From the NCBI GenBank assembly GCA_029948255.1, contig JALIZF010001939.1, positions 1,221,001 to 1,285,000 of the forward strand: 64,000 nt of DNA, read 5' to 3'. Shown here in pieces: positions 54,263 through 64,000 of this stretch. The translations under genes and the position numbers were made by a program. This DNA comes from Telmatactis stephensoni. Its lineage: Eukaryota; Cnidaria; Anthozoa; Actiniaria; Isophelliidae. Position 1 is the stretch's first letter, and each line of letters opens with the position of its first letter. Under the pieces are notes generated by a model. It was not told where the DNA came from. It searched no databases and saw only the letters and a program-made list of their open reading frames with translations.

Positions 54263-57200
54263 CCATCACTTTTCTAATGGTCCGTCCCTTAATTCATCCG
54301 GCCTTTATGATACAACACATAGTTTGCTGGTCAATTCCTTTTTTTATTCAGAATTTATTGGAATCATTAAAAGGAGCGCAAACACTAGTCGACAGACACG
54401 TAGATACTGTCAAACAGCATTCAGAGATGGAGGCCATGGCTCAGTTTGAGTTAGACGAGACCAAATCAGAGTGCCAAGACTTAAGGAACCAGTTACAAGA
54501 GGAAAGAAAATCGAAAAAGGTGTTGCAGGAAGAGATCAAAGAAAAGAAAAATCTATGGAATTGTGAGGTACGATATACTGAATTCTCTGCAGCCAAATTA
54601 TGGCACGACATTCCTAAATCTGTTCATCCAGTAACAATTATACTGATTATGAACGTTGTGCCAAAAATGATGGGCCTGCGTGCTCAAAATACCATATTGA
54701 CAGGCAGCTATAGGGTTTGCCCTTTGTCTGACCTCAAACCCAGATCTTCACAAACGCACTTTTTTCACAGAAAGATGAACAGGAAAAGAAACTGTCTGAC
54801 CTAAAGATGCAGCTTGAGGCCCTAACTCTTACACATAACTCTCTAGAGGAAGCTAACAGTAAACTGTCAGAACAGATCAAACAACTTACAACAGAGATGG
54901 CAACATTGCAAGACAAGGCAGACAAAGATAGTACAGCTTATCAAGAAATCAAGGAAAAGATGGAGAAACTAACTGAAGAGAAAGCTAACGAGGTGGGTAT
55001 TGTTGTTACAATTAACTAAAGATTAAGATTTGGAGTTGTGTCAAAGCTATAGAACTATCGTGGATTAGCAAGTTAAGAAGGAAGGGAGGGAGGGAGGAAG
55101 AGAGGGAGGAAGGAAGTGAGGATGGGAGGAGGAGAAGAAGGAAGGAAAGGAAGGGGGGACGAAGAGAGGGAGGAAAGAAGGAAGGGAGGAAGGAAGGAGG
55201 GAGGGAGGGAGGGAGGGAGGGAGAGAGGGAGGGAAGTTTCTCATAAACAGCTTCGATAATAATTCATAAACAGCTTCGATAGTAATAAGTCTAAAAAATA
55301 CAATCATTTTCATTTCAACAGATAAAATCACTCAATGCACAACTGAGTGAAGTAACGAACGCTGTTTTAGTCAAATCCAATTCAGTTCAAGAATGGAAAG
55401 AAAAATATGATGAAATAGAAGAAAAGTCACAATCAACGGCACTAATCTTAGATGAAGTTCGAAAAGATAATAAAAATTTGAAAGAAACGAAGGAAAAGAT
55501 GGAGAAAGAAATGGAGACTTACGACAATGAGGTGAGATCTCGCTTGGTCGCAAGCACAAATGAAAACAAAATTTTAAGCAACAAAAATCGCGCGTGAATG
55601 TCTGTGGACTGTGATATAAACACGTTTATAAAATATTTGAGATATAACGCGCGCGCTGATTGGCTGGCTACCATGTTTATATCAGAGGACAGAGACATGG
55701 CTCGCTCAAAAAACGTCGAAAATATTTTATAAAAGCAATATAAAACGATCGCTTATGCCTCTGTACTGTGATATAAACACTCTGGAAGATGTAGAGCACT
55801 CGTGTTTATATCACAGTACAGAGACATACGCGCGCGTTTTATATTGCTTAAATATAGAGGACACATAAAAATATACAAATATTTTATAAAGACCGATATA
55901 GGCAGATTTCGCATGAGTTGTAAAAGGTCTTTCTGTTCATCTTTACTAAGCTCAAAAACCTAAAGGCACAACTAGCTGACGCCAAAAACCAAGCCGCAGC
56001 TCAAAAACATGCTTCCCTTCAATTGGAAGAGAAATCAAGAGAGATGGAACAAGAACTTGAAAGATTGACAACAGCGTTAAATGAAAAGAAAGAAGAGTGT
56101 ATAAAGAACACCAACAGCTCCTCAACCCAAACCGACAGACCATACTTCGTAAGTAAATTGATGGATTCAGCTCGTTAAGATAAGAATATGGAATATGTAA
56201 AGGGGAAATATCGATATTGTTCGATTTGGGCAAACCGAAGCTGGGAAATCTTACAATTTTTGCCATGTCGTAACTGTACCGTAATTTTGTATCCTACAGT
56301 AGATTTCGTATGTGCGAAAACCCCAGGATGCGATTTTGTGCCCCACTCCAGGCCGTGACAGTAATTCGAAACCCCATATATTCTTGTTGATTCTAGACAC
56401 AAGAGACACGAAAGGATACAACGGAAGGATGTGGAACAGTGAATGAAACAACTTGTGGTTAGTATAGTTTTTCCAGGCCCGTCGCTTGGGGTGGTTCGAA
56501 GGTTCGAACGAAGCCCCCCTTCATTCCCACAGAAAATAGCCGCCTAGCTTAAAGCCCGGTAATACGAGCAACAAAATCGTGCAATTTGTCGCGCAACATT
56601 GTTGGTTGCAAGTTGAAGAGCAAATGTTGCGCGCAACAAATTTTCTTTGATGCAAAAAGTAGACAGTGCTTCTACATTGCGCGACAAGTTGCACGATTTT
56701 GTTGCTCGTATTACCGGACCTTTAGGTTTCTAGTACTTCCCTTAAGAAACTAGAGTCAGATGCATTTCTCTCTATCGTGTGAATTGGCTGTCAATTGAAC
56801 CTTTGGTGAATGCTGGTGAATTATGGTTTTATCAAAACCCCGACCTTCAGCTATATTTATCTTAACGTGATTTCGTAGTGTTAACAAGTGAAGTATTTTC
56901 CACCATTTTTTATTCTTTCACAATCTTTTTCTGTTTCTGTTTTCTCTCTCGCTCTTTTCATGAACAGCTAACTAATTTTGATTTTGAGAAAGGGAAGGAG
57001 AAAAAAAAAAAAAAAAAAAAAAAAAAAGATGAGCCCTTGCCGGTTTCGAACCCGTTGCTCACTTGCTTCACAGTTCAAGGGTTTTCCAACTGCGCCACGG
57101 GATACCGTAATTTGCACAACAATAGATAGCCAATTCACAGGATACACTAGGTTATTTTGTTCTCCAAATCCCTTAGTAGACCAGTTAGTCTAGTGGTAAG

Positions 57201-59839
57201 GTTCAGTCATTTACGGCCTAGGATCCGACTGTTTCCTCCCTCTTTGACTGCGAAGCTCGCTGCGTTCTACCGGATAGCGCGGAAGGGGCCGAAATCTCCA
57301 TCCTATACGTAACATGCGATGATTCAGCGATTTGTCTGGATGCATGGTCCGATTTTTTCGTTTTTCATAAAATTAGCATACTAATTTCTTTGGGTAACGG
57401 GTTCGAGCCCTGGCTGCGTCAACAAATTTTCTTTTTTTCTTCTTTTTCTTTTCTTTTTACTTTTTACTTTACTTTTCTTCTCTTTTCTTTTCTTTCTTTC
57501 TTTTTTTCTTTTTCTTTTCTTTTTCTTTTTTCTTCTATTTTTAATGGATTCTTGTTCTCTTCTCTAATTTTTCTTGGCGAAAAATTCTGGTATTCAATGA
57601 AGAAAACTACATAAACTCTTTGCAAAGGCTTGATGCTTTCAAATTTTGCGTAATTTAGAAAAACAAATTCTCTGAAATAAAAGTTCTAGAAAGTTATTTA
57701 TCTAAAAAAATTTCATTCCACTTTCCGAAAGCCAGCTGGACCTCTGATACTTATACAGGTCATTTAAGTATTCTCTATCAATATGCTTGCGACTGGCCTG
57801 TTTTCCTTAAATATCTAGTGCCATAGTGAAACCCCCTCAAAACGGACACCCCAAGTAGTAAGACGAAAATAGCACAGGGCGCACTATATTTTGTATTCTC
57901 TGTACTTTAGACTTTTTCTCCAAGGCGAGCAGTAAAGAGCTAGGGTTAGGAACCTGTTAGCTATAGTTTAGTGAACTATTTCATTGATTTGTTTAATAAT
58001 ACAAATAGGAAAAGATGCCGCTGTTATGATGGATTCTCCCATTAACACGCAAGAAAACATTACTTCTCAAAACAAACAAGGCATTGAACCCGAGATTGCT
58101 CTTGCGTCCTCATCAACAAGTGAAACAAAATCATCTGAAAATACTCATTACGAGAAAGCACTAAAGGACACCACAAACGATGAAGTTAATGCTTCTCATG
58201 GCTCCAATGTGAGTGTTTCAACCAATCAGACTTTTAAATAAAGAGTCTCATACAATTATACATCTACTAACATGAAGACCCGGACACACGATCAAACTCT
58301 TCCTGGATTTTTTTCTGCAAAATTGCCGCGCAACACAGTTGCACCGTGTGTCATGTCTACTCCTGCAACTGTTGCGCGCAACGGTAACAGAAGTAGAATC
58401 AGCAAGTTGTTCTGCAACGTGCGTGCTTTGTTGCTGAGGTGGACACACGGTGCGACTTCTGTTGCGTGCAATCTTGTAAGAAAGTTGAATCGTGTGTTCG
58501 GTCTTTACATTCTGCAGTTTCATTCATTGCTACCAATTATCACTTACGCCCAACAAATTCATCCAAGTCCAAATCTGAACACATACAATGCTTTTAACAG
58601 CGTTCAGAACTTGACGTAGACCAGTATCCAAGGCTACGCTTTCGTTTGAAAACTGCAGTACACTTTTCGGCCTTCCGTTCACACTAAAATTTTGTTTTTC
58701 ATTGCTGAAGGTGCAAAAACGGTGTTTGCGTTGGATGGTGGAAGCGTTTTCAGATTTAGCGGGATTAACACGATGCAACTTTCTTGCGCGGGACACAATT
58801 GCAACATGTGTCCGCCCTTGCAACGTTGCGCGCAGCATTGCGCAGTTGCAGAAGTATAACTTAATCCTACACGCGTAACTGTTGCGCGCAACTGTTGCAT
58901 GGGTGAACACACGGTGTCACTCAGTTTTGCGCGCAATGTTGCAATAAAATGTCAAGAAATGTTGCAACGTCTGTCAAGGAACGATCACGTATTTGCTTTG
59001 TTTTGGTCAAGATCTTCTATAAAGTGTGTACTGATGAATTTACACAGTCTATTTGTTGTACTTAGGATGCCACAACAAGAACGACACAAGTAATGGATAC
59101 CAATAATAATGTACTATGCGAAAAACAACCCAAGTCTTTAGAACCCTCCACTACCGCATGTGCACAACCACAAACGTGTATCACAGAAGACAATTCTAAC
59201 TCTGGCCAACCGAAAATCAAAGATTCGACCAGTAATTCACCGTCAGTCACTCACAATATCAAATCAGTCTTAAAGAAGTGTAATGGAAAGCGTCAAAACC
59301 CCAGAGACATAAATGGGCATGCTAAAAAGAGAGTACGATTTAATATTCCAGCCAACGATTTGCAATCTAGTAAAGCTTCTGGCCAGGCAGAGCATGAAAA
59401 TATGTGTGTCGTATATGATGATAACATGGTCCAAGACGAGATAGGAATGGAAAGCTCTATTAACAATGGTAATGACAATAAAGAAAAAGAAAAAGGGGCG
59501 GATGAAGTTGTAAAAAACACACCAATCGCCCCAGCCACCACGACTACTGAACAGCAGAATGTTTGCCCGACAGCTGAACAGCAGAATGTTTGCAGCATTA
59601 CAAGCAATGCAGAGGAGATTTCTGTATCAAAAGAACAACAAAGTTGTGACCAGGAAATTTTAGAGGGTCCGAAGGATTCAAAAATAACCAGCGAGTGCCA
59701 GGAACTCTTTTCTGACGATGACGAAGAAGGAAGCATGGTCGTCAAAAGCCATGAAATTGATCATGAAATCAACAAAATTCAAAACTTTCTCAATAGCCAA
59801 CGACTGAGAACAAATAAGAAAAGAAAACTCACAGAATAA
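49892..59839 (+). CDS. CCDC73: Long coiled-coil protein resembling CCDC73, with C-terminal PP1-docking motif
   Basis: Eighteen exons: 49892-50062, 50134-50292, 50438-50464, 50600-50671, 50835-50906, 51959-51994, 52345-52419, 52495-52533, 53042-53177, 53364-53569, 53919-53978, 54352-54567, 54771-54992, 55322-55531, 55951-56148, 56397-56457, 58009-58208, 59066-59839; 2934 nt, 977 aa. Residues 1-105 are acidic and low complexity. About 105-610 is nearly continuous heptad coiled coil. The rest is disordered, with KKRVRFNIP near residue 809. Resemblance to CCDC73: FFEVVEELKLRRTLERENEE matches its N-terminal block, and ERELQLQVTARENHVKHL, VEKSYREAF and VERNVAAAGRLHRKL follow that family's order and spacing. 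This comparison is from memory, so the family call is moderate; the gene structure is firm. Function is poorly known; a germ-cell role is only inference. Exon 11 uses a weak acceptor. Confidence 0.72.
50943..51895. mobile_element. TTAA-flanked non-autonomous DNA transposon in CCDC73 intron 5
   Basis: TTAA then GGACGTTCATGGGCA; inverse TGCCCATGAACGTCC then TTAA: 15-bp perfect inverted repeats. The interior words CTGCGCATTTCG, GGTGACCCCGATTTTTTATT and GGTGACCCCCATTGTTTATT link it to the element at 7635-8481. No transposase is encoded. Confidence 0.85.
52542..52671. repeat. Foldback MITE 8 bp after a CCDC73 exon
   Basis: Left GACCAGTTTCAAAATTACT; right inverse AGTAAATTTTGAAAGTGGTC. Exon 8 ends at 52533, so the element begins just past the donor. 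Related to 23667-23798. Confidence 0.8.
52958..52989 (+). repeat. (ATC)n microsatellite in CCDC73 intron 8
   Basis: About ten units, ending about 50 bp before exon 9. Confidence 0.9.
54107..54293. repeat. Foldback element with a poly-C/G-rich interior, CCDC73 intron 11
   Basis: Left GGGACGGACCATTAGAAAAG; right inverse CTTTTCTAATGGTCCGTCCC, flanked by TTA-like bases. The interior has a 35-base C run at 54225-54259, opposed by G runs in the left arm. Confidence 0.85.
55076..55232 (+). repeat. Purine (GGAA/GGGA)n array in CCDC73 intron 13
   Basis: About 155 bp of G and A with GGGAGGGAGG blocks. Confidence 0.95.
55618..55853. repeat. Foldback MITE, family B, copy 3, CCDC73 intron 14
   Basis: Contains GAGATATAACGCGCGCGC, CAGAGACATGGCTCGCTC and GCGCGCGTTTTATATTGC, as in copy 1. 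Ends about 100 bp before exon 15. Confidence 0.82.
56471..57738 (+). repeat. Interspersed repeat, copy 2 of 2, CCDC73 intron 16
   Basis: Nearly the same as copy 1 (4800-7155) minus its 1.3-kb insert. Carries the minus-strand tRNA-like unit (about 57028-57105), the split plus-strand unit (about 57184-57430) and a T-rich tail. It is itself interrupted at 56549-56725. Confidence 0.82.
56549..56725. repeat. TTAA-type foldback MITE inside repeat copy 2
   Basis: AGCCCGGTAATACGAGCAAC on the left and the inverse GTTGCTCGTATTACCGGACC on the right. TTAA precedes it and TTAG follows; repeat copy 1 has an uninterrupted AGCTTAAGCT at this point. Confidence 0.85.
58274..58507. repeat. Foldback MITE with GGACACACG ends, CCDC73 intron 17
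   Basis: Left AAGACCCGGACACACGATC; right AATCGTGTGTTCGGTCTT. The arms hold TTGCGCGCAAC and GCACCGTGTGTC words. A diffuse relative covers about 58790-58970. Confidence 0.75.
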
Positions 59840-60297
59840 TATATTTTATTTCTCAAATTTTTATTCTCTTCTGGATCTTTACTGTTAACACTTAGATCTC
59901 AAGAAGTTCAAAAGACTGAATGGCATAGATGTTTCTTCTATTACATATTTATTGCTCATTTCGACACCAGAATTAAAAGGTTATTTTTTATTTTATGTAA
60001 CGAAATTTCATCTATCCCAAAATATTCAGTTATGTACAGGCTGGTCTTACATGTACCACTTAAGATGTTACAATTTTGCGGCAAGCAACTCATAAGGGGA
60101 CAGATTTTGTATCTTTAATAGATAATTATTATGGATTCTAGACAAAGGTCTTTAACTGTCAAATAACGAATTGCCGCGAGTGTTTTTAACAATACAATCA
60201 TGCTACATGCTATCTCCACTAAATAAACCTCTTACAAAATAAGACAATGTAATGTACAGATCCCTGAGGTACACCACAACATTGTTATACAAGACGC

Positions 60298-60640
60298 GTC
60301 TTGTCTTAGACGAACTGAGATAAGAATCGACTTCTCCGTGTTAGCGACACTCCTTATCCTAAGACCGGAACAAAACAAGAACAGCTTCTATTTAGGACGA
60401 TGTTCCTGATCGGAAGTCGTGTCTTAGACTAACTAATAGTGCAGATTTTGTATGAGTGTGAAAAGGCCGCGGCACGGTCGCGGCGCGGTTACGGCAAAAT
60501 TTTCCAATGTTTTGATAGGAAACACGGCACTGACACGGTCACGGCACGGCGCGGTCCTTTTCACACTCATACGAAATCTGCGCTATAGTGCCATTTTTAC
60601 GATCGCTACTTAACTTATCTAAGTCACGTCTAAGACAAGC
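60298..60640. repeat. Foldback repeat split by a family A MITE
   Basis: Left CTTGTCTTAGACG...GAGATAAG and right CTTATCTAAG...CGTCTAAGACAAG are inverse. The family A element at 60437-60585 sits between the arms. Confidence 0.7.
60437..60585. repeat. TA-flanked foldback MITE, family A
   Basis: Full length, GC-rich and well preserved: GCAGATTTTGTATGAGTGTG / CACACTCATACGAAATCTGC. Confidence 0.9.
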
Positions 60641-60855
60641 CACATCCGTTCATAAATGGCCGGTATAATGTAGGCGTGTGTATTACAGCAAACACTAAAG
60701 GTTTATAGTCCAAACGGGGGAAAGGAGGAATGGGTGGGTCAGCAAAATTTGATTGAAAAACGCACAAAGCAGAGTAGATGGTTCAGGTTTCTGTTCTTCA
60801 TTTTCATGCATTTAATTTTGGATTCAAATTTAGATATAATCACTTTTTACAAATT

Positions 60856-63800
60856 CTAAGGATTAGGAGTTGACTTTAGCTTGGTTTTCACGGCAGTCTC
60901 TAGCTTGTCTAATAGAGAAGGTGGAACAATAATTTGATCAAAGAAACCCACTTCGCCATCCCCTGTAGCTTCTCGTTGTCCTTCAGCAAGAGGAGTCTCA
61001 AGAATAATCTGAAGTAAAATAAACTTTGTAAGAAACTTGAAAATGACTAACGAATATACAAAAACTTTCGAAGGTTGTGGCTCATTTCAGAAGTTTTGAG
61101 AATCTTAGTTGCAACTTCAGCCTATGAGATAATCTGACACATAGAGCAAACTTCGTACGACTAGTTCACACTCATACGAATACTTCTCTATTTTATATTT
61201 CCTCGCTTAAAGTTCATAAATACCCACCAGGATCGAAGGGAACGTGTGCATTTTTTCATTTAGGCTGTTATAACTGGACTTACCTCCTTGGCTTCGTTTC
61301 TCCAAACATCCCCTCTCATTAACAGCAAAGCCATGGCATGATCTGACTTGAAATCAGGGTATTTAGCGGCCAGACCCTGAATATGGCAAAAAATTGGGAT
61401 TACTCTAATTAGTGGATACGAAAATGTCAACATTCATATAACTAGAGTTAAAACTTACAGAAATTTCAAGGGCCATCATAGAAGTATCCTTTAGTTTGAT
61501 GACTTCAGCAAGAGCAGAAAGAATCGAGCATCTGTATTCTATCTATAAGTAAGAAGAAGAAAAATCCTTTCTAAACATGTTGGTCGACAAATCATGACAA
61601 GAACGGTAATAGATGCACAGATGACGTCAAAATCTGGTGAGAACAAAAAGTTGTTAACACCATGAGACGAAGTCGAGTGGCATGGCTGTTGTTCTCACCT
61701 CGTTTTGACGTCATCTGTGCATCTATTACAGTACAGACGCACAGAAAAATGGAATCTATTTGTTTCATATAATATTCATCGAAACATTTCAACCAATCAG
61801 AGCGCGCGTAAGATTCAATGACGTCATCTATGCGCGTGTACTGTAATCACACACGGTTCTCGACCAATCATCAGAGCGCGCGTAATATACCAATTATTAT
61901 ATAAAAATACCTCTTCATCAGTTTCACCACTGATTTTCTTGGAGAAAAGTTTCTGAAACTTCTCTGCTTCATTTGTGATCTTTTTAGCAGCATCCCTTCG
62001 CTCCTCATAGGTTTTAAATGCCAATTTTCTGTAGAAAATTAATTATTTACAAGGTAACAGCTATAAAACATGGGACCAATTAATTGACAGCTTGCCAGGC
62101 AACAAACGCATGAAGGGAAACCCAATAGTGAAAGTTAATTATGACTTACTTGTTCATCATAGCCCTGACATACTCTAGTAAAACCTTCTCTAAGGCTTCT
62201 TTCATAAGATAATCATAAAAACTAAAAACAGAAAAAAGGGCAGTGAAATGAAATGCAGTTGGAATAGCTGATGAACTGTGAGGATTTGAATCCTTGCATC
62301 CATAACAAGGAAGAAAGGGAAGGAAAGGAAAAACACAAACAAAGAAAAGTCCATGATCCAATGTAGAATAAAACTATTCTGACATTATTTACAAGTCAGA
62401 CAGCAGTTTTATCAAGGAGATTCTTAGCTCAGAAAGACGTCTTTGGTGATTTTTAGTTCCTACTCTCTAACATACCTTGGTTTCAAGTGAGCAAAATCAG
62501 AGGAATAATCTTCTAATGTTGCAATGATGGTATCCACTTGAGTTGGGGTTGAAACCCTATAGCGATGGTGATTTCAACATGTTAGTTTATAACATTCTTC
62601 CTATCATAAATACTGTATATCCAAATACAAACTTACCATGCCTGAGTCATTATTTCATTGAAGAATGGGTCCAAATCAAGGAAAACCTCATCCAGCAAGA
62701 AAATACACCTACAAATGATTCAAAATTTCCAAAGTTTCCAATTTTCAGTTAGGTTTTTGTCTTTTCTGATCTGTCCATCATCCTTGGTGGTGGAGCTTTT
62801 GTGAATCTGTTCAATCACTGGTTGATTTGAAATAAGCTCTACCCTAAGGATGATTGTCAGATCAGAAAATTTCTAACTGAAGTTGGAAAAATAAAATCAC
62901 AATGCTGTAAAGCACAGAAAATGGGGAAAAAATGTCATTACCCTTCCTGGCCAATTTTCTCAAAACAGTCAGTAATGGATTTAAACAGCTGAAACCTTTC
63001 TTCTCCAAAGTTAGGTTTGCCAACTTCAGCAAGAGTCCTGTCCTGTGCAATAAAACAGCAAAAACATCAGAAATTAGTCAGGAAATTTTCATTGCAAATT
63101 TCTAAGAATTTTTTTAGTTCATGATTATACATGTATCTCTAGCCAAGATGACATCTTTGGATTTGACCCCTGACCCTTGTCTACTGGTGTCACCCTTCTT
63201 TCTAGTCTAAACAGAGCAGTTTTGTATGATTGTGAAAATGGTGTAGTCACAGCAAAGAACGCTCACAGCAGGAATTTTGAATGCATTTATAGAGATTATG
63301 ACACTGATGCAGTCAGAGAACTGCACAATCCATACCACACACAGTGTGGAAAAATATTAGAGTAAACACAATTTCTTGATGTTACAAATTTTTCACTTCA
63401 GTTGCTGCAAATTATAATGTACTCACCCTCAGTTGCTCTGTAAATTCCACTGAAGACTTGCAGTTGTTAACAATAGCAATCTATTTGTGGATAAAAGATT
63501 TTTGGGAGAATGTACACTTTGATCAGAGAGCACATGATTTTGCAATGGTATCTTCAATTGAAGGAGTGCATATGAAAATTGCCTATTAAGTGACTTTTTT
63601 GATGTGCACAATAGACACAGATATTGATACTTTCATGTTAGAATGTCCACTGATACCATTTTAGACAACATTTGCAAAAACTTTAAAAATTTTGAGAGAA
63701 GTCACTTAAGCTGTTTCGTTGGGTATCCCTTCAACTTGTGCTTCAGCTCACAGCTTTCCATGAGTAAACAATTCAGGCAAAAGCACTCAAAGAATAGGAA

Positions 63801-64000
63801 GAAAATTGCAAATGTCTTACCATGTATTCCACAAATCTAGGGGGCTGACTTCTATCTTCAAAATGCTTAGACTTGAACTCTTTTACAGATCCTACATTTA
63901 GGTTTTAATTTTTTAGTTATTTTAACAGCTGATTTTATTCATAGAAACTTTTGTTGTAGTAAGACTTACTTCTGTAATCTCTTTGGAATTCTTGAATTTC
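60856..64000 (-). CDS. EXOC3: Exocyst complex component 3 (Sec6), C-terminal part, truncated by window
   Basis: Eleven exons visible, 5' to 3': 64000-63970 (cut), 63891-63821, 63480-63427, 63042-62942, 62708-62637, 62556-62476, 62221-62150, 62028-61911, 61542-61459, 61376-61284, 61008-60856; 930 nt, about 309 C-terminal residues, all phases consistent. Sec6 is a subunit of the octameric exocyst that tethers secretory vesicles to the plasma membrane. Family blocks in order: KHFEDRSQPPRFVEYMIAIV (cf. the NRPPPKF..YMIAVINN region), LLDEVFLDLDPFFNE, ATLEDYSSDFAHLKP, LLEYVRAMMNKKLAFKTYEE, LAEVIKLKDTSMMALEISGL, AAKYPDFKSDHAMALLLMRG and IIVPPSLLDKLE near the end. Stop TAG at 60856-60858. The N-terminal coiled-coil half lies beyond 64000. 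Confidence 0.93.
61142..61190. repeat. Family A MITE reduced to its two ends, EXOC3 intron
   Basis: 49 bp: GAGCAAACTTCGTACGA joined to CACACTCATACGAATAC; the whole interior is missing. Confidence 0.7.
61606..61729. repeat. Foldback repeat with GTAATAGATGCACAGATG ends, EXOC3 intron
   Basis: 124 bp; left arm GTAATAGATGCACAGATGAC and its inverse on the right. Both arms contain TGACGTCA, so the element carries CRE-like palindromes. Confidence 0.9.
63210..63360. repeat. Family A MITE, right end decayed, EXOC3 intron
   Basis: Left GAGCAGTTTTGTATGATTGT; core CAGCAGGAATTTTGAATGC. Confidence 0.75.

Larger units (their letters stand above)
59840..60855. other. Convergent 3' flanks of CCDC73-like gene and EXOC3
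   Basis: No coding exon seen. AATAAA at about 60224 is a possible poly(A) signal for the plus-strand gene. The main content is the nested foldback at 60298-60640. Confidence 0.55.

Noticed and set aside
59293..59745. 150-codon minus-strand Ser/Phe-rich ORF
   Set aside because: Antisense shadow of the last exon of the CCDC73-like gene.

Overview
This is a eukaryotic, animal nuclear genome window. It is AT-rich, its genes are broken into many short exons with GT...AG introns, and introns and spacers are crowded with short foldback (MITE-like) repeats and microsatellites. The genes are animal-type housekeeping genes (EXOC3, PSMF1, METAP1, PTP4A, ADH5, SLC25A16, CCDC73-like). The mix suggests an early-branching animal, most likely a cnidarian such as a coral; this is inference from gene content and style, not a measured placement. 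No prokaryotic, organellar or viral gene block is visible.

Layout. 1-1000: start of a small minus-strand gene with a TATA box, an exon encoding a signal peptide and a cysteine-bearing segment, and a consensus splice donor; too short to show as a long ORF. 1000-4200: mostly anonymous spacer with foldback repeats. 4229-8523: a nest of mobile elements inserted inside one another. 9607-9720: a possible orphan terminal exon. 10984-13852 (+): SLC25A16-type mitochondrial carrier, 6 exons, 302 aa. 16001-21903 (+): ADH5, class III alcohol dehydrogenase/S-(hydroxymethyl)glutathione dehydrogenase, 11 exons, 377 aa. 21904-25389: spacer packed with foldback elements. 25390-32834 (-): METAP1, 13 exons, 380 aa. 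34096/34153-40071 (+): PTP4A (PRL) phosphatase, divergent from METAP1. 40072-44861: spacer. 44862-49624 (-): PSMF1/PI31, 9 exons, 298 aa. 49892-59839 (+): long coiled-coil protein resembling CCDC73, 18 exons, 977 aa, sharing a 267-bp divergent promoter with PSMF1. 60856-64000 (-): 3' part of EXOC3 (Sec6), 11 exons visible, cut by the window end.

All complete models were assembled by hand from splice signals. In each, exon phases agree and the summed length is a multiple of three, which is strong internal support. The neighbours do not form a pathway; they are unrelated housekeeping genes. Two gene pairs (METAP1/PTP4A and PSMF1/CCDC73) are head to head and probably share promoters.

The most striking non-gene signal is transposon biology. 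One TA-flanked foldback family (ends AGAGCAGATTTCGTATGAG) has about a dozen copies, including one filled/empty site comparison. Several families are flanked by TTAA. Two large related TTAA elements lie 43 kb apart, and two copies of a repeat with divergent Pol III-like boxes each carry a different insertion.
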